A stretch of DNA of 64,000 nucleotides. It comes from Pollenia angustigena (taxonomy: Eukaryota > Arthropoda > Insecta > Diptera > Polleniidae). A model generated the notes under the pieces. It made no database searches. It was not told the DNA's origin and worked only from the letters and a program-made list of their open reading frames with translations. Below are positions 57,410 through 64,000 of the stretch, in pieces. Numbering within the stretch: position 1 is the first letter of the stretch; each line of letters starts with the position of its first letter. The stretch covers positions 13,968,001 through 14,032,000 of the forward strand of contig OV884060.1 of the NCBI GenBank assembly GCA_930367215.1, read 5' to 3'. Both the position numbers and the translations under genes were made by a program.

Positions 57410-58850
57410 GTTAAAATATGTGAGAAACTAGAACACGACTAAAATAAACAGCGAGCAGAAAAAAACCTAAAGGCCCAGCCAGAATATGCATGAACTGGCT
57501 TAAGCAACTGTGCGAATGCATGTGAATCATTTCTGTCAAGCCATGTTGAACTTAACCCTCCAATGACTAACAAGGGCTCTAGTGACCTTTTATGTTTTCA
57601 AAGGTGCACAAATTTAGCATGGCTTGGGAGATTTTTTAAGATTCCATTACTTTTATATATAGAGTGATTCATATTATAAAAAGGTTTCACATTTTTTTCA
57701 CATTTTTACAGCTGCTTATCTGACAATTTATGTACCTTATCTACCTGAAGAGATAGATTGGTCTATTTTGTGCAATAAGAAGAAAAACAATGTTTTCTCA
57801 AATTCGCTCTTATTTAGACAATTTTTGGGTACAGAAACGCTTTATGGTAAAAATGGGATCCCACTTGATCCCAATTTTGACTATGGGAATTTAATTATAA
57901 TTTTCTCCACTACTTCTGAAATTAAAAAATTCTTTAGCAATTTTCTTAAGGAAAACATCTGCTTTATAAGCCGTTGCTTAAAAATTTCGTTTGAATTCAT
58001 TTAAGTTTCATTTCCACATCTTATCGATTTCATTATTCTTAAGAAACCACTAAGAAAGAACAAAAATTAAGGCAACCAACAACATGAAATTTTTAATGAA
58101 ATCTCAGACAAAAAAGCAAAGAATTTGCATTAAATTAAATGCATTAAAGCAACGAAACTAAAACAAAAAGAAAATTCAAATGAGCTACAATTTATACATT
58201 TTTTCAAAACAAAATTTCTTGATGCATCAATACGTAGTAAATAAGTAAGAAGGGCATTAAGAATTTTTGTATTATTTAACTAAAAAAAAATTGAGGAGAT
58301 TGCAAATGTAAAGCTGACTGACTGACTGACTCTGCTGCAAGCTGCTTAAAATAGTCAGTCATTCAGTTGTCAGTAATATGCCTCAGCGATCATCATCATC
58401 CTCATGCTTAAATAAAAGCAAAAGCTAAACGGGGAAAAAATTCAACAAATATAATGAATTAATCCAAAAAAACCAAACCCAAATAGTAAATCGATTTTAA
58501 ATGTAAAATACAATGGAAACAAAAAACACCAAGAAATTTTTTAAACAGAATCTTCCCTAAAGTTTTTTTTTTTTTTTTGTATTATTGAGATCATCGATGG
58601 TTTCATGATGCAAATCATTTCTCCATGTCTTACAGAATATACATTTGTATGTTTGTATGAATGTATGTTTATATGTGTAGAGAGGTACCTTCATACATAT
58701 GTGAGGAGGTACAAATAATGACAAAAATGCAAATTATTGACTTGATTAAATATTGTGAAATAAAGACGTCATTAAAATAATTCAACATAAAAGTCAAATA
58801 ATCAAGAATTCGGGAAACATATAAATAAAAACAAAAGCAAAAAAGAAAAA
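57410..58850. other. host-like non-coding stretch
   Basis: TTAACCCTCCAATGACTAAC at 57553 is a solitary piggyBac-type end. CTGACTGACTGACTGACTC lies at 58314-58332, with a GCAGCGATCATCATCATCC-type patch near 58385. The 57768-58004 open frame is not recognised and has AT-driven composition. Confidence 0.35.
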
Positions 58851-58856
58851 AAAATA

Positions 58857-59097
58857 TCGCACCGGTTCTTCTTAAGGGGTTAACTCGAAATTTAAAAGTC
58901 TTCAGTAGAGACAAAAACCTTTTTTTTAAGTACTCTTATATCACAAAGAGGGATAGAATTGTGTTTTTTTAGAAAAATACTAGAGAAATTGACCAAAAAT
59001 TTTTACAGTTGGTAGATATGACCATTATGATCGCTTTCCATAAAAAAGTGAAAATGTGTCAATTTTGAGTTGACTCTCTTTAGAGGAACCAGTGCGA
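58857..59097. mobile_element. TA-flanked MITE, 241 bp
   Basis: TCGCACCGGTTCTTCTTAAG ... TAGAGGAACCAGTGCGA with TA at both sides (58855-58856, 59098-59099). Inner ends GTTAACTC / GAGTTGACTC continue the inverted match. A short derivative is at 29398-29485. Confidence 0.8.
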
Positions 59098-59099
59098 TA

Positions 59100-59870
59100 T
59101 TTTTGTTTAAGACAGTGGCTTGCTTAGATGGAGGGGTACCTTTAGCAAATGTAAGTTATTTTAAAAGGGAATAAAGGTTTGTTTACACTTAACAAATATT
59201 TAAAGAACAAATAAGAAAAAAACTTGAGAATTGAATTGATCAAGCTTTAGCTTTATTTTTAAATTTCATTAGTTAAAGGATAATTTTATAATGTTATTAA
59301 GGCACTGTTAAATTTTGTTTAATCTAGCATTAAATGTTTTGCAAAAGCAAACAATTTTTCAATAAAACTAGCGGTTATGTGAAGGACGTCAAATATTTGA
59401 TAAGTGTGAACACAGCTTTTGTAAATCAGTTTCAACTGGAGAATCGCATTTTTTTATGTCTTGATCAGTGATGTCATTTAAGGGGATTTGTCCCTATTAT
59501 TGTGGATTTTATTAGGGAAAGAAGAAAAAAATTTTAATTGGAGATTAAAGGGCTAAAAAAAAAATTAATTTTATTTACGCAAACATTCTCTCATAATGTT
59601 ACGAAATTAGATTTATCTAATAATTATTTATAGTTTTAGTATATTTTATCTTGTAAATTATCGTTTTATGCCGAATTAGGTTAAAATTGTTATGAAGTCA
59701 ACTGTATGGAACTTTCTAGTAATTGTTATACAAAATTTGTTACGCCTAAAGATAGACTTTATTTAGATGTATAAAAGTTATTTTAACAGAAGTAGAACAG
59801 AAAGTTCTTAAACTGACTAGAATGGTTCTGAAATCGACTAGAATGGTTGTAAACTATAAACACAGGCTAA
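59100..59870. other. non-coding stretch
   Basis: AT-rich; GGGGATTTGTCCCTATT at 59480 is a small hairpin. No gene or complete repeat recognised. Confidence 0.35.
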
Positions 59871-59876
59871 CTCATA

Positions 59877-60599
59877 TGGGCATTTCTTCTAATAATTTTG
59901 ATTTTTATGATTTTGTTATAGAGAAATATTAAGATTTTATCAATTTTTATACATTCCCCAAAAAATTCGTTTACTTAGACGAACAAGCAGACTGCAAAGT
60001 TGCACAGATGTAATTTCTTATTTGTGAGAAAGTTTTATTGTATGTTTTCTTTAATATTATCTTCTTTAAAAGAGGTGATATATGATAACAATTATTCCAA
60101 AAAAGTTCCTTACGTGGTCTGTAATCTAAGGAAGAGTTCGAAGAGAAATATGTTGTTCGGATTAGCGGTAAATTTTATATTTTGTTTTAATCATTCTTCT
60201 GTTAAATAATTATGGAAATAATTTCACGTTCGGAATGTCACGTATCGACGCAGATTTTGGTGAAAAAAATAACACAGAAGATTTTGGTGTCAAACCAAAG
60301 ACATTTTAATGTTACATTGTTATGTACGTAAAATTCTGATAGAAGTTTGACCATAAAATTGTGCCAGGTTCCGCTGAATTGCGCCTTTTCTACTTTTATT
60401 TTTTTCACGTTCGAACTGCTACTTTTTTGCCATTATCTTTGACTTAGAATCGCGCCCTCCATCAACTTTAACATAGATAACAGCACTTTCTAAGTGCTAT
60501 AATTTAAGGGTTAAAAGAACTTAAAAAAATTTGTTGTTTAAAATTATATTGCATTATTGATGCTTACGATAGTCACGTTCAACACTATGGAATTGCCCA
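59877..60599. mobile_element. TA-flanked MITE family E, copy 2
   Basis: TGGGCATTTC ... GGAATTGCCCA with TA flanks (59875-59876, 60600-60601). Sister of 12324-13071, differing by scattered substitutions and small indels. Confidence 0.8.
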
Positions 60600-60604
60600 T
60601 ATGT

Positions 60605-61005
60605 TTGTGCTTAGTTTGATTACAGAAATTAAACGATTCAGTCCGTTTCTTACAATCGAGAATAAATTTTGTGAACTTTATAGTTGATTTCAATAAGGTT
60701 TGTTACTTTGAATAAGTGTGTTTTTTTATTTTGATTTGCAAGTAAAAGATCTCAAAGGTTTATTATAAAGGGAATAAACTGAAACGCGTTTTATAAATTA
60801 ACAGATATAACAATCCTCTTTTATATGTTGGTTTAACGGTTTGTGTGGTTTATTTAGCCCCAAGGCACATTAAACTTGCTGAACTCGTCTCTTAATATCT
60901 CTTAATGTTTTATGTTTGCAAAAAATCACACTCTAAGCATTGTCCCATATAAAATTAAATAAAATTAATAAGTATTGTGGTTATTTTGTTGAACTATTTA
61001 TGGTT
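60605..61005. other. non-coding stretch
   Basis: No coding, repeat or regulatory feature recognised. Confidence 0.35.
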
Positions 61006-61009
61006 TTTA

Positions 61010-61235
61010 ATCCAAATTTTTAATATTTTTAATTAGGCTTAAGTTCATGAAATTTAATTTTTATTAAATTATTTTTATGAAGAAAGGAATTTTACAACAT
61101 GAAAATCAATCAAAATTGTTATTGATAATCCTTCATTCTTGACGTGGCCCGGGCTCGAACCCTGGCCGGCAGGTTACCATGACATGTTTCGATCGCAACC
61201 ACTCGATCTCCTCAGATGGATTTGGCGTCTTACAC
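61010..61235 (-). repeat. tRNA-derived SINE, copy 2
   Basis: Minus strand: GAGATCGAGTGGTTGCGATC (A-box region), CAGGGTTCGAGCCCGGGCC (B box), TTTCATGTTGTAAAATTCC body and an A/T tail. The best-preserved head among the copies in the window. The tRNA-like fold is incomplete, so it is not a functional tRNA gene. Confidence 0.75.
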
Positions 61236-61299
61236 TCGCAGCCATCGACGACTGCTGACGTCACTAGTCAAACATCAATCCTTAAACCAAATTGTATTT

Positions 61300-62685
61300 T
61301 AACATTTGGTAGATCGAAATTTGCTTTCCTGAATGATTATCCATTTTAATTGATTTTACATGTTTTTTTTTTTTTTTCTTTTTTTTTAAAGTAAATACAC
61401 AGTTTTTGTTGTGAATCGTGGAATAATGTTGTTAAAGCTACTTGTCATAATACTTTTCGTAGTGGAAAACGGTTTAATTTTCATCGCATGTTTTTGATAA
61501 GAAACGTTTTTCAACTAAAAAAATTCAATAGCAAAATTCCATTAAACTTGAAATTTAAAATCCTTATTTTTTTGTATTTAATTTTTTATTATCATTTGAA
61601 TCATATTTCGGATTTTAAACGCGTTTTTTGGACTCTTGAAAAATCATTATTTTGTCACTTACAACGTTATTCGGGGCATTGCTTCAATTATTTTCAAGAT
61701 TGATTGGAAGGTTTGTTCAATGACTGAAATTGTATCCTTTTTTTAATAATTGTTCTCGTTATGAAACATTACGTTAGCTCATAATTGGCGCATATGCCAA
61801 AAAGTCATGGTGGAGAAAAACGAAAATGAAAACTTGCAGTCAGTTTTCGGAAAATATTTTCGGCATACATATGTTTTGAATAAAAATGTAAATTTTTGTG
61901 AACGCTCCCAAAAAAACTTAGAAGCTTATAGTATTTTATTGAAAGTGAACATTTTTGCTTTGTGCCGCACGCCACTTTTCTAAATTTATTTTTAAAAAGG
62001 AGCTTTTTGTGTTGCATAAGTTTACTCACTGCTGAGTATTGAGTTGTTGACATTTTATTTTGCTTTAACCACTTTTTTTCTCACGGCAATGAAGCAAAGC
62101 AAGAGTGAAATTTATTTTGTACGTTTTTGTATGAGGAAAGTAGTATGTTTTGGACAGTTCTACGGCACTTTTTCCATACAAATTTGGGATCATCCATAGA
62201 TGGGAGTATGTATACATTTCTAATAAGAATTGATATAAATATGTTGTAATTGGATCCATAGAAAATATGATTCATGCCTGGATTTGAGTAAGTAGTTCTA
62301 ATTGTGTAAGCAAAATCCGTCCGTCCGTTTGAATGGCTGGTTTAAAAATAAAATGATTTGTGTTTGCATCTTTAAAAAAAATTTTTTGTATGTAACAAAT
62401 GAGAATAAGTTAAACCCGTGTTTCCATCCCTGGGATGAAACTTTTTTTGTAATATTAAACCTTTTTAATTTTCGAATGTGGGATGATGCCTACGCTACGG
62501 TGGTTTGAGTCGGCATATATGATCGGTTGGTCGGTTTGCTACGGTTGAGTTAATTAAGGTCATTAATTCATCTTTCACTATGTGTGTGAATGTTAATGCA
62601 ACATTAATATGTTTAAGTTAGTTTCTTATTGGGGTCATCCCAGCACTACATTATATGTCTTATGAGATGACTGAGCCGTATATGT
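61300..62685. other. non-coding stretch
   Basis: Poly-T at 61364-61388. Several open frames on both strands, none with recognisable motifs. Confidence 0.35.
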
Positions 62686-62689
62686 GTGT

Positions 62690-62963
62690 ATATTAGACTA
62701 CCTGATCCATTTTAATTAAATGGACTACTCCCTGGACTGGTTCCAATGTAATGCAAGCATGGACCATATCATTCTTAAAAATTGTTTGTAGTAAGACGAC
62801 ATGTCTTCGATTTTTAACTACTTGTAATCCACAGCTGGGGTTATATGGTCCTGCCATAGCACATCGTAATGTTAAATAGACCATGTTTTTACCTACGTTG
62901 GGGTTACTTTTGGACTTTTGAACTTTTACACGCGTGTTTGTACTAGTCCTATCATTTACAGGG
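62690..62963 (-). mobile_element. family D MITE, truncated copy
   Basis: Ends TCCTATCATTTACAGGG (compare TTATCTGTAGGG) and contains GACTACCTGATCCATTTT, GGACCATATCATTCTTAAA and AATAGACCATGTTTTTAC. The other terminus is lacking. The 97-residue minus-strand frame is this repeat translated. Confidence 0.6.
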
Positions 62964-63251
62964 TTGCAATTTGCTAGCACCTCCACTTCTATTGTCTGTG
63001 TATGTGTGTGCGTGAATGTGGTTTTTTATTTTTCAAATGAGTTGTACATACGTGACAAATTTAAGTTTCATAAAGTCTCAAAATTCTTGGAAATACAAAG
63101 AAATTTGAGTATTAGTTGAGCAGATGTGTAGGTGTTTAGAATTCTTAAAAAATCAAAACAAAAAAATAACTTAATAAATATTTTATAGAATCAGCTAATT
63201 GCTCCTTTTCACAATTATCTTTTTTATGTAATATAAAACCTTTTTATTTTT

Positions 63252-63555
63252 TCAAATGAATTCTACATTTATTCGTAATAAAAATTCATATCGAATTTCA
63301 TCAAACAAATGTGCTATACAATTATTTAAGAGCCGTATATTTGAAGAGATTGTTGAATCTTCCTTTGATGCTAACCCTTCAACATATAAGAGACTTTCAT
63401 GTGGTAATACGTATAAATCCTAAATTTGGATTGGCTATACGAATTTCATCATTATTCTTAAACGATTGTAAATATGATGAGTAGCTATGATACTCCTTTT
63501 TGATGATTGAATTGTCGAATTGAGGTTTTTGTAAAACAACAATTAAATGATTCAT
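63252..63555 (-). pseudogene. virus-like structural-type protein, N-terminal part, frameshifted
   Basis: The ATG (63553-63555) opens MNHLIVVLQKPQFDNS, then KKEYHSYSSYLQSF and NNDEIRIANPN. After a +1 shift the second frame reads DLYVLPHESLLYVEG and ends LNNCIAHLFDEIRYE before the sequence degrades and stops (63252-63254). The EYHSY..YL.SF, NDEIRI and FDEIRYE motifs recall a family of uncharacterised proteins of about 400 residues in virus-like DNA elements of arthropods and cnidarians, possibly capsid-type. That assignment is from memory and unverified. Only about a quarter of the usual length is present. Confidence 0.55.
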
Positions 63556-63741
63556 TTTTTTAAATGTTTTAATCGAAATCCCAAGTTTTTTAAAAATTCT
63601 TGATTATTCTCGCTTAGACTAAGTCTTAAAGTTTTTTTCAGCTTCTTGTTCCTTTGAACGTAAATGTGTGAATGATGACTCCTTATACAAATCACTTGTA
63701 TTTTTATTACTATTGTTATTATTATTATTGAATATAATCAT
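63552..63741 (-). pseudogene. small ORF between virus-like genes, frameshifted
   Basis: Starts MIIFNNNNN (ATG 63739-63741) only 4 nt after the stop of the upstream gene. The first frame stops at 63619 after 40 codons. The neighbouring frame continues LSLSENNQEFLKNLGFRL to TGA (63552-63554), which overlaps the next ATG as ATGA. A single-base slip near 63625 would explain the break. The (S/T)L(S/T).(N).FLK.LG pattern is one I associate with a short protein found beside the following gene in related elements; function unknown. Confidence 0.45.
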
Positions 63742-63745
63742 TCTT

Positions 63746-64000
63746 TTATACTGGTTTTAAATGTAATCGTATAGATATTTTCTCCTCACGAAAATTTATT
63801 AAATTTCCGTCTTGATCGATTACTTTTAAAACTAAAGTGTTTATACTTTTAGTGTTAACGGGTAAATATATAACATTAGCCGGTGTCTCTGTTATTTTAT
63901 AGCCGGGACTGACAACAAGCGAAAACTGATGAAGGGTATGCGCAGATGTGCTATTTATATAGGATCCGTTAACAATATTACATTCAACTATAATATTGTT
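63746..64000 (-). CDS. C-terminus of a virus-like element protein, continues beyond the window
   Basis: Eighty-four uninterrupted codons enter from the right edge and end at TAA (63746-63748); no start is in the window. Visible motifs: NIVNGSYINS, VVSPGYKITETPANVIYLPV, VLKVIDQDGNLINF and a final ISIRLHLKPV. An open run of this length with balanced residues is unlikely by chance in DNA this AT-rich. The ending (YLPV..., DQDG..I.F..E.I.IRLHL) resembles C-termini of proteins encoded by Polinton/adintovirus-like or related virus-derived elements, possibly a jelly-roll structural protein. The family is recalled, not verified. It is the first of three closely packed genes on this strand. Confidence 0.6.
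   Translation of the reverse strand, partial: NNIIVECNIVNGSYINSTSAHTLHQFSLVVSPGYKITETPANVIYLPVNTKSINTLVLKVIDQDGNLINFREEKISIRLHLKPV

Noticed and set aside
57162..57431. 89-residue F/W-rich frame resembling a membrane protein
   Set aside because: Covers the TTTTTGGGCGATTTTTCATT arrays and TIR of the 56549 element.
61140..61225. tRNA gene
   Set aside because: A/B-box-like sequence present, but no complete cloverleaf and the same body and tail recur elsewhere, so a SINE.

Overview
The window looks like strongly AT-rich, non-coding nuclear DNA from a higher dipteran fly (calyptrate-like; inferred from the repeat types and from host-type stretches rich in CAA/CAG, TG and poly-T tracts). I find no intact host gene. 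Almost everything recognisable is a mobile element, usually non-autonomous, broken or nested.

Layout, left to right. 1-8 kb: an end of a hAT-like element, two copies of a dispersed repeat with palindromes, a region crowded with AAGCTTTT motifs, a 90-bp-arm hairpin and a dead non-LTR retrotransposon C-terminus. 10-13 kb: a Helitron containing a TA-flanked element, a hAT element (itself carrying a MITE) and another TA-flanked MITE. 15-19.5 kb: a dead mariner, an 1.8 kb hAT-like element and a Tigger/pogo relative. 21-31.5 kb: several MITEs, two LINE remnants, a tRNA-derived SINE and a 1.4 kb hAT element. 34-38 kb: a minisatellite of about 29 bp with a higher-order repeat, split by a hAT element, then SINE pieces split by another hAT-like element. 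39-49 kb: two more Helitrons, a foldback element with long inverted ends, a LINE RNase H remnant, the second copy of the satellite-borne hAT, and a possible promoter plus tiny first exon. 50-61 kb: further MITEs (PIF/Harbinger-like, piggyBac-like, hAT-like), an element with 9-bp target duplications and a GC-rich tandem core, and a second SINE.

The most notable item is at the right edge (63.25-64.0 kb, minus strand): three tightly packed reading frames, one open to the window end and two frameshifted, that resemble virus-like (Polinton/adintovirus-type or related) structural-protein genes. They are spaced by 4 bp and by an ATGA stop/start overlap, unlike anything else here, and the element continues beyond the window.

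Classes were assigned from visible terminal inverted repeats (TIR), target-site duplications (TSD), protein motifs and internal comparison of copies. No database search was possible.
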